Positions 8,408-18,010 of a DNA stretch of 64,000 bases are shown here, one piece after another (positions within the stretch are counted from its first letter, which is position 1; every line of letters starts with the position of its first letter). The stretch comes from Haloglycomyces albus DSM 45210. Lineage in GTDB: Bacteria > Actinomycetota > Actinomycetes > Mycobacteriales > Micromonosporaceae. The notes beneath the pieces are model-generated. The model did no database searches and was not told the DNA's origin. It worked only from the letters and a program-made list of their open reading frames with translations. The translations under genes were made by a program, and so were the position numbers. The DNA lies in NCBI RefSeq assembly GCF_000527155.1, contig NZ_AZUQ01000001.1:2742168-2806167 (forward strand), written 5' to 3'.

Positions 8408-9562
8408 ATGACCGTTACGCAACCGCAAGGGTTCCTCGCCTCCGGGGTGGCCAGTGGACTCAAATCCACCGGTGCGACCGACCTTGCCCTCCTTGTCAAC
8501 CAGGGCCCCAGCCAAGTGGCCGCGGCTCGATTCACGAAGAACCGCATTCAAGCCGCTCCAGTGCAATGGACGCGTCAGGTCATGACCACCGGGTCCCTGC
8601 ACGCGGTGGTTCTCAACTCCGGAGGTGCCAACGCCTGCACCGGGCCGGACGGATTCGCCGACACCCATAAAACCGCTGAGAAGGTGGCCGACAAGCTCCA
8701 TTGCGGAGCGATCGACGTTGCCGTCTGCTCCACTGGACTTATCGGCGAACGCCTGAACATGGATCAACTCCTGCCCGGCGTCGACCAGGCCGCCAAAGAG
8801 CTGACCGCCGAGGGCGGATCGGCCGCCGCCAACGCCATACTCACCACCGACACCTCTGCCAAAGAGGCCGTCTACCGCTCAAGCGAAGACTGGACCATGG
8901 GAGCAATGGCAAAGGGAGCCGGCATGCTCGCCCCCTCCCTGGCGACCATGCTCGCCGTCATTACCACCGACGCCAAGATCGACGCGCTGGCCGCCGACTC
9001 CGCGCTCGCCACCGCCTGTGAATACAGCTTCGACCGCCTCGACTCCGACGGCTCCACCTCGACCAACGACACCGTGCTCCTGCTGTCCTCCGGAGCCGTC
9101 GACGTCACGCCCGACGTCGACGAGTTCAACACCGCACTCCAACAGGTGTGCCACACCCTCGCCCAAAGCATGCTCACCGACGCCGAGGGTGCCACCAAGG
9201 ACATCGCCATTACCGTCACCGGAGCGGACTCGGAGGCAGACGCGGTCGAAACGGCGCGAGCGATCGCGCGCGACAACCTCGTCAAATGCGCCTTCTTCGG
9301 GCAAGACCCGAACTGGGGACGCATCCTCGCCGCCGTCGGCTGCACCGACGCGATCTTCGAACCCGACCAGGTCGACGTCGCGATCAACGACGTGTGGATC
9401 TGTCGCAACGGCTACGCCGCCGCCGATCGGAATCTCGTCGACCTGAGCTCACGCGACGTCGCCGTCACCGTCAACCTCAACGCGGGTGAGGCTACCGCGA
9501 CGGTGTGGACCAACGACCTCAGCCACGACTACGTACACGAAAACTCCGCCTATTCCTCCTGA
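8408..9562 (+). CDS. argJ: Bifunctional ornithine acetyltransferase / N-acetylglutamate synthase
   Basis: Cytosolic enzyme of 384 residues. It moves the acetyl group from N-acetylornithine to glutamate, and in bifunctional forms also makes N-acetylglutamate from acetyl-CoA, so the pathway is cyclic. The precursor cuts itself between Ala179 and Thr180 in LAPSLATML; Thr180 becomes the nucleophile of the beta chain. The motif is intact. ATG 8408 lies 36 bases after argC. Whether it is mono- or bifunctional cannot be decided here; no argA gene is in the window. Confidence 0.97.
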   Translation: MTVTQPQGFLASGVASGLKSTGATDLALLVNQGPSQVAAARFTKNRIQAAPVQWTRQVMTTGSLHAVVLNSGGANACTGPDGFADTHKTAEKVADKLHCGAIDVAVCSTGLIGERLNMDQLLPGVDQAAKELTAEGGSAAANAILTTDTSAKEAVYRSSEDWTMGAMAKGAGMLAPSLATMLAVITTDAKIDALAADSALATACEYSFDRLDSDGSTSTNDTVLLLSSGAVDVTPDVDEFNTALQQVCHTLAQSMLTDAEGATKDIAITVTGADSEADAVETARAIARDNLVKCAFFGQDPNWGRILAAVGCTDAIFEPDQVDVAINDVWICRNGYAAADRNLVDLSSRDVAVTVNLNAGEATATVWTNDLSHDYVHENSAYSS

Positions 9563-9570
9563 GGTGACCG

Positions 9571-10458
9571 GTGAACAACAATCTCAACGACGCGCTGAAA
9601 AAGGCCGAAACACTCGTCGAAGCCCTACCCTGGCTCCAGGAATTCCACGGCGCCACCGTAGTGGTGAAATACGGCGGTAACGCCATGATCAAACCCGAAC
9701 TGCAGTCGGCCTTCGCCGCCGACATGGTCTTTCTGCGGTACGCCGGCCTGAAGCCGGTCGTCGTTCACGGCGGCGGACCTCAGATCTCGGCCATGCTCGA
9801 CAAACTCGGCATCGACAGTGAATTCAAAGGCGGCCTACGCGTCACCACTCCCGAGGCCGCCGACGTCGTGCGCATGGTCCTCGTCGGGCAGGTCGGCCGC
9901 GAACTGGTCGGGCTCATCAACAGTCACGGCCCCTACGCGGTCGGAATGAGCGGGGAAGACGCCCAAATGTTCGTCGCCAAACGGCGGTGGGCCACCATCG
10001 ACGGTGAAAAAGTCGACATCGGTCGGGTCGGAGACGTCGCCGGAGTAAACACTGACGCCGTCGGCGACCTCATCGCCGCCGGACGGATACCCGTCATCTC
10101 GACGGTCGCCCTCGACGAAGACGGCGTGCTCTACAACCTCAACGCCGACACCGCCGCCGGCGCACTCGCCGCCTCCCTCAGAGCCGAAAAACTCGTCATA
10201 CTCACCGACGTCGAAGGTCTCTACACCGACTGGCCCGATAAAGATTCGCTGGTCAGCGAGATCAATACCGACGACCTTGGAGGGCTCCTGCCACGACTGC
10301 AGTCCGGCATGATTCCCAAAATGGAAGCCTGCCTCCACGCCGTCAAAGGCGGCACCGACGCCGCCCACGTCATCGACGGCCGCATCCCCCACTCGACCCT
10401 GCTGGAAGTATTCACCCACAAAGGAATCGGAACGATGGTGATTCCCAATGACGACTGA
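9571..10458 (+). CDS. argB: Acetylglutamate kinase
   Basis: Amino-acid-kinase-family enzyme of 295 residues phosphorylating N-acetylglutamate, normally the arginine-inhibited step. Visible motifs are VVKYGGNAM for phosphate binding, VVHGGGPQI for acetylglutamate, and [12 protein letters not shown] plus ILTDVEGLY in the ATP half. The N-terminal helix seen in hexameric arginine-sensitive kinases appears present ([17 protein letters not shown]). The start is GTG 9571, eight bases after argJ. Its last 11 bases overlap argD. Confidence 0.97.
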   Translation: MNNNLNDALKKAETLVEALPWLQEFHGATVVVKYGGNAMIKPELQSAFAADMVFLRYAGLKPVVVHGGGPQISAMLDKLGIDSEFKGGLRVTTPEAADVVRMVLVGQVGRELVGLINSHGPYAVGMSGEDAQMFVAKRRWATIDGEKVDIGRVGDVAGVNTDAVGDLIAAGRIPVISTVALDEDGVLYNLNADTAAGALAASLRAEKLVILTDVEGLYTDWPDKDSLVSEINTDDLGGLLPRLQSGMIPKMEACLHAVKGGTDAAHVIDGRIPHSTLLEVFTHKGIGTMVIPNDD

Positions 10459-11653
10459 CTCCACAACGGCACTGCAAAACCGCTACGCCGACGCCCTCAT
10501 GGACACCTACGGACAACCGCCCGTGGCGCTGGCGTCAGGAAACGGCCGCCACGTCACCGACGTCGACGGACGGACCTACCTCGACATGATCGGCGGCATC
10601 GCCGTCTCCACCGTCGGGCACCGGCACCCCGACTACGTCGAAGCCGTCGTGCGTCAGACCGCCACCATCGCCCACACCTCCAACCTCTTCTTCCATCCCA
10701 CCGAAGTGGAACTGGCCGAAACCCTCGTGAAACTCACCGGAGCCGACGGGCGCGTGTTCTTCAGCAATTCCGGAACCGAAGCCAATGAAGCCGCCCTGAA
10801 ACTGGCCCTCAAAGCCGGAAAACCCCACGGTAAAACCCGCATCGTCGCCGCCGAGAACTCCTTCCACGGACGCACCCTCGGCACCCTCGCCGTCACCGGT
10901 AAAGCAAGCATCCGCGAACCGTTCGCGCCCTTCGGTATCGAAGCCACCTTCGTACCGTACGGCGACACCGCCGCGCTCACCGCCGCCGTCGACGACACCG
11001 TCGCCGCCGTGATTCTCGAACCCACCCAGGGCGAAGCGGGCGTCGTCCCCGCCTCCACCGACTTCCTTCACACCGCTCGTGCGCTCACCCACGAACACGG
11101 CAGCGCTCTCATCCTCGATGAGATCCAGGCGGGATTCGGACGGACCGGGAGGTGGTTCGCTCATCACGCCGCCGACATCACCCCCGATATCATCACTCTC
11201 GCCAAAGGTCTCGCCGGAGGAATCCCCATGGGTGCCACCATCGGCGTCGGGGACTGGGGGAACGTCTTCCAAGCCGGCGACCACGGCTCCACCTTCGGCG
11301 GCAACCCCATCGCCGGTGCCGCCGCGCTCGCCGTCATCGACATCATCGAACGAGAAGACCTTTTCGACAACGTCAACACACTGGGGCGAAAACTGGAGAA
11401 TCGGCTTCACAACCACCCCGCCGTCATCGCGGTACGCGGTGAAGCGCTCTGGCGTGGCATCGTCCTGGACACCGACATCGCCGCCGACGTCTGCGGTCAA
11501 CTGAGGAATGCGGGGATTCTGGCTAATCCGGTTCGCCCCAACGTCATCCGGATCGCACCGCCCCTCAGCATCACCGCCGCCGAACTCGAGCAGTTCACCA
11601 GCGCTCTGACCGACGTTCTCGACCAATATCCGGCTCAAGGAAAGACGCCATGA
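10448..11653 (+). CDS. argD: Acetylornithine aminotransferase
   Basis: PLP-dependent class III aminotransferase of 401 residues converting N-acetylglutamate semialdehyde to N-acetylornithine. [12 protein letters not shown] near 107 binds the cofactor phosphate, Asp224 in LILDE contacts the pyridine nitrogen, and Lys253 in LAKGLAGG is the Schiff-base lysine. The start lies inside argB and the stop overlaps argF, so translation is coupled on both sides. It may also serve lysine synthesis, as ArgD does in other bacteria. Confidence 0.96.
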   Translation: MTTDSTTALQNRYADALMDTYGQPPVALASGNGRHVTDVDGRTYLDMIGGIAVSTVGHRHPDYVEAVVRQTATIAHTSNLFFHPTEVELAETLVKLTGADGRVFFSNSGTEANEAALKLALKAGKPHGKTRIVAAENSFHGRTLGTLAVTGKASIREPFAPFGIEATFVPYGDTAALTAAVDDTVAAVILEPTQGEAGVVPASTDFLHTARALTHEHGSALILDEIQAGFGRTGRWFAHHAADITPDIITLAKGLAGGIPMGATIGVGDWGNVFQAGDHGSTFGGNPIAGAAALAVIDIIEREDLFDNVNTLGRKLENRLHNHPAVIAVRGEALWRGIVLDTDIAADVCGQLRNAGILANPVRPNVIRIAPPLSITAAELEQFTSALTDVLDQYPAQGKTP

Positions 11654-12576
11654 ACACCACTCCGACGCACTTTCTCACAGACACCGACCTCAACGGCGAC
11701 GAACAGGCCGAGGTGCTCGAGCTTGCCGCCGCCTACAAACAAGGGTCCGGTTCCGCACCGGCTCGACCCCTCGACGGCAAAAGCGTCGCACTCGTCTTTG
11801 AAAAGCCCTCCACCCGTACCCGCATCTCCTTCGACGTCGCCGTCCATCAGCTCGGGGGCCACCCGGTCTCCGTTGACGCCACCACCACTCAACTCGGCAG
11901 GGGCGAGACGGTCGCCGACACCGCCCGGGTTCTTTCACGTTACGTCGACGCCGTCGTCATGCGCACCTACGAAGACCAACGCCTTGCCGAACTGGCGCAC
12001 CACGCCAGCGTTCCGGTCGTCAACGCCCTCACCGACGGCCGGCACCCGTGCCAGGTGCTCGCCGACCTGCAGACCATCGCCGAACACCGTCCGCTGGCGG
12101 GAACCCACCTCACCTACCTCGGTGACGCGTCCAATAACGTCGCCGCTTCACTGCTCATCGCCGGAGTCACCGCCGGGCTTCACATTCGCCTCGCCGCCCC
12201 TGAAGCGCTCTCCCCCGGTGATGAACTGGTGCAGCAGGCCAATGACATCGCCGCCCACACCGGCGGATCAGTTCAACTGCACACCGATCCGCGGGCCGCG
12301 GTCCGCGACGCCGATGTCCTCTACACCGACGCCTGGAATTCCATGGGACAGCAGCATGACGACAAGCTGCTGACCTCTCTGCGGGACTACCAGATCAACC
12401 GCGCCCTCATCGCAGAGGCACCTGACGCCGTCGTTCTGCACTGTCTACCGGCACACCGTGGAGAGGAAATCACAGACGACATTATCGACGGCCCCTTTTC
12501 GCGTGTTTTCGATCAAGCGGAGAATCGTCTGCATGCGCACAAAGCGCTGTTGACTTGGTTGATAGGAGAACACTGA
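11650..12576 (+). CDS. argF: Ornithine carbamoyltransferase
   Basis: Anabolic ornithine transcarbamylase of 308 residues making citrulline. The carbamoyl-phosphate motif STRTR is at residues 54-58, the ornithine-side HCLPAHRG near 262-269, and the [11 protein letters not shown] segment in between. The ATG overlaps the argD stop by four bases, and the TGA overlaps the ATG of argR. Position and motifs favour the biosynthetic enzyme over a catabolic ArcB. Confidence 0.96.
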   Translation: MNTTPTHFLTDTDLNGDEQAEVLELAAAYKQGSGSAPARPLDGKSVALVFEKPSTRTRISFDVAVHQLGGHPVSVDATTTQLGRGETVADTARVLSRYVDAVVMRTYEDQRLAELAHHASVPVVNALTDGRHPCQVLADLQTIAEHRPLAGTHLTYLGDASNNVAASLLIAGVTAGLHIRLAAPEALSPGDELVQQANDIAAHTGGSVQLHTDPRAAVRDADVLYTDAWNSMGQQHDDKLLTSLRDYQINRALIAEAPDAVVLHCLPAHRGEEITDDIIDGPFSRVFDQAENRLHAHKALLTWLIGEH

Positions 12577-13082
12577 TGGCAACGTCGCCAACCAAAGCCG
12601 CACGGCTGGCTCTCATCACCGACATCATCAATTCACAGGAGGTGTCCAGCCAGACCGAATTGCAAGACCTCATCGCTGATAAAGGACACAGCGTCACTCA
12701 GACGACGTTGTCGCGCGATCTCGAATCGCTCGGCGCGGTCAAGGTCCGCGGTGCCGACGGGTCCACACCCGTCTACGCGATATTTCCCGAGGGCAGTCGA
12801 CCGCTTCGTGATACCGAACATCCCTCCGACCGTCTCACTCGACTCCTCCGCGAACTCCTCACCGGGGCCGACCACTCCGGAAACCTCGCCGTCCTCTGGG
12901 TACCGCCGGGGGCCGCACAGTACCTCGCCAGCGCCATCGATCGATCCGGGTTGACCGACATCATCGCCACCATCGCCGGTGACGACACGGTCGCCGTCAT
13001 CGCCCGAGACGGCGTCAGCGGGAAAACCATCGCCGACCGCATGTTGGGGTGGGCCGAAGAACCGAATTCACACCGGACCTGA
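12576..13082 (+). CDS. argR: Arginine repressor
   Basis: Hexameric arginine-dependent repressor of 168 residues. The N-terminal winged helix (about 10-70) contains the recognition segment [13 protein letters not shown]. The C-terminal oligomerisation and arginine-binding domain (about 95-165) carries the DRSGL and [11 protein letters not shown] segments. I chose ATG 12576, which shares its A with the argF stop and follows GGAGAA; a TTG at 12555 lies inside argF. The likely target is the box at 7319-7336, making the operon self-regulated. Confidence 0.95.
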   Translation: MATSPTKAARLALITDIINSQEVSSQTELQDLIADKGHSVTQTTLSRDLESLGAVKVRGADGSTPVYAIFPEGSRPLRDTEHPSDRLTRLLRELLTGADHSGNLAVLWVPPGAAQYLASAIDRSGLTDIIATIAGDDTVAVIARDGVSGKTIADRMLGWAEEPNSHRT

Positions 13083-13108
13083 CCGCGTCGCGACACGAGT
13101 GGACACAG

Positions 13109-13125
13109 GTTCGGACACACCGAAC
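13109..13125 (+). other. Small hairpin between argR and argG
   Basis: Perfect six-base arms GTTCGG and CCGAAC with a five-base loop, 20 bases before the argG start. It could tune readthrough or mRNA processing inside the operon. No U-tract follows, so I do not call it a terminator. Confidence 0.35.
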
Positions 13126-13145
13126 AACAGTAAAGGAACCGACCC

Positions 13146-14339
13146 ATGACAGAACGCATCGTCCTCGCCTACTCCGGAGGCCTCGACACGTCAGTCGCCA
13201 TTCCCTACCTCGCCGAGCAATTCGACGCCGAAGTCATCGCCGTCGCCATCGACGCCGGGCAAGGGGGAGAAGACCTGGAAGCCGTCCACGACCGCGCACT
13301 TGGTTGCGGAGCGGTCGCCGCCGAGGTCATCGACGCTCGTGAGGAATTCGCCGCCGAATACTGTTACCCGGCGGTGTCCGCCAATGCCCTGTACATGGAT
13401 CGCTATCCACTCGTGTCGGCACTGTCGCGCCCGCTCATCGTCAAGCATTTGGCTCAAGCCGCCGAAAAGCACGACGCCACCATCGTCAGCCACGGCTGTA
13501 CCGGGAAGGGAAACGACCAGGTCCGTTTCGAAGCGGGGCTCGCGGCCTTGGCACCCGATCTGAAGATCGTCGCTCCGGCGCGGGACTTCGCCTGGACGCG
13601 GGACAAGGCCATCGTTTTCGCCGAGGAGAAGAACCTACCGATCGACGTCACCGCCTCTTCGCCGTACTCCATCGATCAAAACCTGTGGGGCCGTGCGGTG
13701 GAAACCGGTTTCCTCGAAGACCTGTGGAACGCTCCGATCGAAGACATCTACTCGTACAGTCACAGTCCGGCCGAACCCGCCGACCCCGACGAAGTCATCG
13801 TTACCTTCGATAAGGGGCGGCCGGTCGCCTTGGACGGGGAAACCAAGACCGCCTACCAGCTCATCGATGAGCTCAACCGCAGAGCCGGTGCTCAAGGTAT
13901 TGGGCGGATCGACATGGTCGAAGACCGTCTTGTCGGCATCAAGAGCAGAGAAGTCTACGAGTCACCGGCGGGTATCGCGCTCATCACCGCCCATATGGAG
14001 TTGGAGGCCGTCACCCTCGAACGTGAGCAGGCTCGGTTCAAGCGGACCGTCGATCAACGGTGGGGCGAAATGGTCTACGACGGCCTGTGGTTCTCTCCGT
14101 TGAAAAACAGTCTCGAATCCTTCATCGACGACACGCAACGCCACGTCAGCGGGGATATTCGGCTGCACATGCAGCACGGCAAGGCCACCGTCACCGGGCG
14201 TCACAGCCACCAGAGCCTGTACGACTTCAACCTGGCCACGTACGACGAGGGCGACAGCTTCAAGCAGGAACACGCCCGTGGGTTCGTGGAACTGTGGAGT
14301 CTACCGGCCAAACTCGCCTACGCACGTCAATCGAACTAG
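13146..14339 (+). CDS. argG: Argininosuccinate synthase
   Basis: ATP-dependent ligase of 397 residues joining citrulline and aspartate. The N-type ATP pyrophosphatase loop AYSGGLDTS is at residues 8-16. [13 protein letters not shown] and the [12 protein letters not shown] segment bind aspartate and citrulline. AAAGGAACC precedes ATG 13146 at proper distance. It lies 63 bases after argR, a wider gap than elsewhere in the operon, so partly independent expression is possible. Confidence 0.97.
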   Translation: MTERIVLAYSGGLDTSVAIPYLAEQFDAEVIAVAIDAGQGGEDLEAVHDRALGCGAVAAEVIDAREEFAAEYCYPAVSANALYMDRYPLVSALSRPLIVKHLAQAAEKHDATIVSHGCTGKGNDQVRFEAGLAALAPDLKIVAPARDFAWTRDKAIVFAEEKNLPIDVTASSPYSIDQNLWGRAVETGFLEDLWNAPIEDIYSYSHSPAEPADPDEVIVTFDKGRPVALDGETKTAYQLIDELNRRAGAQGIGRIDMVEDRLVGIKSREVYESPAGIALITAHMELEAVTLEREQARFKRTVDQRWGEMVYDGLWFSPLKNSLESFIDDTQRHVSGDIRLHMQHGKATVTGRHSHQSLYDFNLATYDEGDSFKQEHARGFVELWSLPAKLAYARQSN

Positions 14340-14354
14340 ACGTGCCTACCGACT

Positions 14355-14397
14355 CGGGTAGGGCCGAAATTCGTGCCTGAACCAGCGGCCCTACCCG
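14355..14397 (+). terminator. Strong hairpin between argG and argH
   Basis: Perfect 12-base arms CGGGTAGGGCCG (14355-14366) and CGGCCCTACCCG (14386-14397) with a 19-base loop. There is no U-run afterwards, which is common for actinobacterial terminators. It could end or attenuate transcription, or protect the upstream mRNA, so argG and argH may not be expressed equally. Confidence 0.5.
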
Positions 14398-14431
14398 TTC
14401 AACACCGAACTCAAGGCAGAAGGACCGAACG

Positions 14432-15835
14432 ATGACCGCACTCTGGGGAGGCCGCTTCACCGGCGGCCCGGCGCAAGCATTGCAGCAACTCAACGACTCC
14501 ATCGGCTTCGACTGGCGACTCGCGCCATACGACATTCGAGCCTCCCAAGCCCACGCGCGAGTGCTGCACCGGGCCCGCCTGCTCACCGATGCCGAACTCA
14601 CCGAATTGCTCGGTGCCCTCGATGCCCTGGCCGACGACATCGCCACCGGCGTTTTCCAACCCCAAACGGGGGATGAAGACGTCCACACCGCTCTGGAACG
14701 CGGACTGGTCGAACGGCTCGGGACGCTCGGCGGAAAACTACGGGCCGGACGCAGCCGCAACGACCAGGTCGCCACCGACCTCCGCCTATACGCCCGCGAT
14801 GCGGCCGCCTCACTCACCGCCAAGCTCACCGAACTGGTCGAAGCGCTTGCCGATCAGGCCGAAAAGCACCTCCACGACCCCGCTCCCGGCATGACACACC
14901 TGCAACACGCTCAGCCGGTGACCCTGGGCCATCAGCTTCTCGCTCACGCCCAAGGCCTACTGCGGGATCTCGACCGACTCGCCGATTGGGACCGGCGTGC
15001 CGCCGTGTGCCCACTTGGTTCCGGGGCACTGTCCGGTTCGTCATTGCCTCTCGATCCCGAAGCGGTGGCGGAGGAATTGGGTTTCACTACGTCGGCCCCC
15101 AACTCGATCGACGCCGTCGCCGATCGGGACTTCGCCGTTGAACTGGCCTTTGTGTGCGCACAAATCGGCCTACACCTGTCTCGCCTAGGGGAGGAGTTCA
15201 TTCTCTGGTCCAGTCAGGAGTTCGGCTGGGTCACTGTGGACGATGCCTTTTCCACCGGATCCAGCATCATGCCGCAGAAGAAGAACCCCGACGTCGCCGA
15301 ATTGGCTCGCGGCAAGTCGGGTCGCCTGGTGGGTAATCTCAACTCGCTCGTGACGGCGTTGAAAGGGCTCCCCTTCGCCTATAACAAGGATCTCCAGGAA
15401 GACAAGGAACCCCTTTTCGACTCTCTCGACAACCTGGAGCTACTGCTTCCGGCCGTGACGGGAATGGTCGCGACGGCCACCTTCCACCCCGACGTTCCCC
15501 GGCAGGCCGCCCCCAAAGGCTTCAGCTTGGCAACCGAGATTGCCGATTGGCTGGTACGCAAGGGAATTCCCTTCCGCACGGCCCACGAGGTCGCGGGTGC
15601 GTGTGTGGCCGAATGCGAATCACACGGAATCGAACTGCACGAGCTCAGCGACGAACAGTTGGTCGGCCTCAGCGAACACCTCGACGCTTCGGTGCGGGAG
15701 GTGCTGACCGTCGACGGTGCTCTGGCCGCCCGCACGACACCAGGGTCGACCGGTCCGCAGGCGGTACGCCACCAGCTGGAGACCGTACGGGCGACGGTGG
15801 AGAATCTACGAAAAGTCACTATTCCTTCTCAATAA
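14432..15835 (+). CDS. argH: Argininosuccinate lyase
   Basis: Fumarase/aspartase-superfamily enzyme of 467 residues cleaving argininosuccinate to arginine and fumarate. The signature [12 protein letters not shown] is at about 276-287, holding the catalytic serine; the MTHLQHAQP region at 154-162 is also intact. ATG 14432 follows AAGGACC. It is the last arg gene and converges on a TetR gene 39 bases away. Crystallin-type fusions are absent; length is standard. Confidence 0.97.
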   Translation: MTALWGGRFTGGPAQALQQLNDSIGFDWRLAPYDIRASQAHARVLHRARLLTDAELTELLGALDALADDIATGVFQPQTGDEDVHTALERGLVERLGTLGGKLRAGRSRNDQVATDLRLYARDAAASLTAKLTELVEALADQAEKHLHDPAPGMTHLQHAQPVTLGHQLLAHAQGLLRDLDRLADWDRRAAVCPLGSGALSGSSLPLDPEAVAEELGFTTSAPNSIDAVADRDFAVELAFVCAQIGLHLSRLGEEFILWSSQEFGWVTVDDAFSTGSSIMPQKKNPDVAELARGKSGRLVGNLNSLVTALKGLPFAYNKDLQEDKEPLFDSLDNLELLLPAVTGMVATATFHPDVPRQAAPKGFSLATEIADWLVRKGIPFRTAHEVAGACVAECESHGIELHELSDEQLVGLSEHLDASVREVLTVDGALAARTTPGSTGPQAVRHQLETVRATVENLRKVTIPSQ

Positions 15836-15874
15836 CCACGACATCGCGTGCCGGGGACGGATCACGGTCGCGGG

Positions 15875-16627
15875 TTAGCGCTCGCTGACCGTGCCGCTGT
15901 TGATAGTGGCCGCGAGGCCGTTGAGAAGTACATTCAATCCGAATTCCAGTTCCGAGTATCTTTCGTCGTCCGCAGTGCTCTCGGGGAGCGCCATGGTATC
16001 GAAGATTTGGGAGGCATAGGGGTAGCGCTGCGAATTGACCAAGGTACTCATCGCCGTCACCCAGCGCCGTTCCGACTCTGCGAGGTCGACGCCGTCGGTG
16101 TGGCGTTTACCGTCCATGTCGTGCATCGTCTGTACGGAGTTCCGCACGAAACCACTCAACAAAACGGTTACTGCAAGTTGATCCGGCAGACTCAACGATG
16201 TCTGACTCAAGTGCCTCAAAGCTGTATCCAACCAATCGATTCCATGAGGGCCCTCGGGTGGACCGGTTACCGGCAGTCGCACCAGCCACGGATGCCTCTC
16301 GAAGAGCCGAATCTGCGCCCATACCCATTCCCGCAAGCCCGTTTTCCATGAGTCCGTTTCTACGTGCGGTGCGGGTCCATAAGCGTAGTCCTGCATGAGG
16401 GTCACCAGCTCGTCCTTCGAACCCACATAGCGGTAGAGCGACATTTTGGTAACTCCGAGCTTATCGCTGACCTTCGGCAAGGTGACCGTTTCTATGCCCT
16501 CGCGATCGGCCAGTTCTACCGCTGTGGAGATGACCGTGTCGACGTTAAGTCGAGCGGGGCGACCCCGACGGCTTTCAGTGGGTATTCGCCATAGGCGGGC
16601 GATTCCATCCGGGATGTCTTCAGTCAT
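15875..16627 (-). CDS. TetR-family transcriptional regulator
   Basis: DNA-binding repressor of 250 residues. The helix-turn-helix lies at about 25-75 (GIETVTLPKVSDKLGVTKMSLYRYVGSK is its conserved core, here in parts VSDKLGVTKMSLYRYV). The C-terminal half resembles the TetR_C domain of drug-type regulators. It is divergent from a DUF418 membrane protein, with 105 bases between the two starts that hold a small palindrome. Such pairs usually mean the regulator represses itself and its neighbour. The ligand is unknown. Confidence 0.88.
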   Translation of the reverse strand: MTEDIPDGIARLWRIPTESRRGRPARLNVDTVISTAVELADREGIETVTLPKVSDKLGVTKMSLYRYVGSKDELVTLMQDYAYGPAPHVETDSWKTGLREWVWAQIRLFERHPWLVRLPVTGPPEGPHGIDWLDTALRHLSQTSLSLPDQLAVTVLLSGFVRNSVQTMHDMDGKRHTDGVDLAESERRWVTAMSTLVNSQRYPYASQIFDTMALPESTADDERYSELEFGLNVLLNGLAATINSGTVSER

Positions 16628-16680
16628 GTCCGTCCTTTAGCTGGTTGATGCGGCCTGATTCGAGTATCGCACAATAATTA

Positions 16681-16693
16681 ATATCTATGATAT
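16681..16693. promoter_or_regulatory. Possible TetR operator in the divergent promoter
   Basis: ATATCTATGATAT is a perfect palindrome with five-base arms and a three-base centre. It overlaps TATAGT (16691-16696), a plausible -10 for the plus-strand DUF418 gene. Short A/T palindromes can arise by chance, so this is tentative. Confidence 0.4.
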
Positions 16694-16732
16694 AGTTTCT
16701 CAGAGATAGTAAGTGTTGATACGGGAGTTCTC

Positions 16733-18010
16733 ATGACCGAACATGTACACCCGGCCGACGAAATGCCCCGTCGTTCGCCGCCAATACCAGCCCAAAAATT
16801 GAACATCCACCCCGAGTCACCGAAAAAACCGCGAGTTCTAACCCCGGACCTGGCACGCGGAATCATGCTTCTGTGTATCGCCATCGCCAACTCCGCAGGC
16901 ATCTTTCTTGCACGCACACCCGGCCTCGAAGCCGACCCCGAAGGTATGGAACGGGGAATGAACGCCGTACTCACCCTCCTGGTTCACGCCCGTTCATTTC
17001 CGGTATTCGTTCTCGTCTTCGGCTACAGTCTGGTGCTCTTCATACGCCACCGGCAGCGGAGAGGCGACGATCACCGCACTATCCGCCGCACACTCACCCG
17101 ACGCAGCATATGGCTGGTCCTGTTCGGCGCCGTTCACGGAACCCTGCTCTATGCGGGCGATTTTCTCGGCGCGTACGGAATCCTGGGACTGCTGTTCGTC
17201 GTCGTGCTCATGAACCGTGGCGAGCGCTTCCACCGCCTCGCACCCTGTTACCTCGGCGTGGTGGGGCTCTGTGCCGCCGTCTATGCCGTGCTCACCTCTG
17301 TCGAACAATCCCAATCCGCTGCGATCGACGCTGCGACACCCTACAGCCTGTTCCCGTCGGCTAGCGCGCCGGACTATCTTTCCGCGGTATCCGAACGGCT
17401 CACTGAATGGCCCGTTCACACCCTCATCCTGACCGCCCTGATCTTCCACGTGTGGATCGGCGTATGGGCGGCCCGGAACGGCATCCTCGAACACCCGGAG
17501 CAGTACCGACGGCTCCTATGGACTGCCGTCACCATAGGACTGACGCTATCGATGGCCGGAGCGTTGCCAATGGCACTACTCAGCGCCGACCTCTGGCACA
17601 CCAATAGTGCCGCGGCCGACTGGGCCCGCATGCTTTACGAGGTGACCGGCAGTTTCGGCGCCATCGGATACCTCGCGCTCCTAACCCTGGTCGCCGGTCG
17701 AATCGAACGGAAACGCAGCACCGGACCGATCGTGCGATCGCTGAGTGCACTAGGACGGCGATCCCTCTCCGCCTATCTCTTTCAATCAATAGCCTGGCTG
17801 CTTCTGGCCGCGTCATTCACCCTGGCACTACCCCAACGCACCGACAGTCCACTCCTCATGGCGATCGTCTGCGCCACAGGCGTATGGTTGATCACATTGA
17901 TTGGTGCTGAATGGATGCGACGGCGGAATCTGCAGGGCCCGATGGAGGTGCTGCTGCGGCATCTGAGCCACGGTTCGGCCACACGACCGACTCCGCGATC
18001 ACAACGGTAA
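16733..18010 (+). CDS. DUF418 family multi-pass membrane protein
   Basis: Polytopic membrane protein of 425 residues with about ten helices. After a polar, Pro-rich N-terminus it reads RVLTPDLARGIMLLCIAIAN, the usual opening of DUF418 proteins (YeiB-like); the DUF418 domain itself is the C-terminal half. The biochemical role of this family is not established; distant similarity to acyltransferase-3 proteins has been proposed. It is divergent from a TetR gene that probably controls it. Its last 12 bases overlap the convergent hrpB gene. Confidence 0.88.
   Translation: MTEHVHPADEMPRRSPPIPAQKLNIHPESPKKPRVLTPDLARGIMLLCIAIANSAGIFLARTPGLEADPEGMERGMNAVLTLLVHARSFPVFVLVFGYSLVLFIRHRQRRGDDHRTIRRTLTRRSIWLVLFGAVHGTLLYAGDFLGAYGILGLLFVVVLMNRGERFHRLAPCYLGVVGLCAAVYAVLTSVEQSQSAAIDAATPYSLFPSASAPDYLSAVSERLTEWPVHTLILTALIFHVWIGVWAARNGILEHPEQYRRLLWTAVTIGLTLSMAGALPMALLSADLWHTNSAAADWARMLYEVTGSFGAIGYLALLTLVAGRIERKRSTGPIVRSLSALGRRSLSAYLFQSIAWLLLAASFTLALPQRTDSPLLMAIVCATGVWLITLIGAEWMRRRNLQGPMEVLLRHLSHGSATRPTPRSQR

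Noticed and set aside
7916-8767. 283-codon minus ORF across argC/argJ
   Set aside because: Gly/Val-rich antisense frame over two genes with intact motifs; typical of G+C-rich DNA.
10535-11638. 367-codon minus ORF opposite argD
   Set aside because: Antisense shadow; composition is extremely Gly/Asp/Val-rich and no ribosome site is present.
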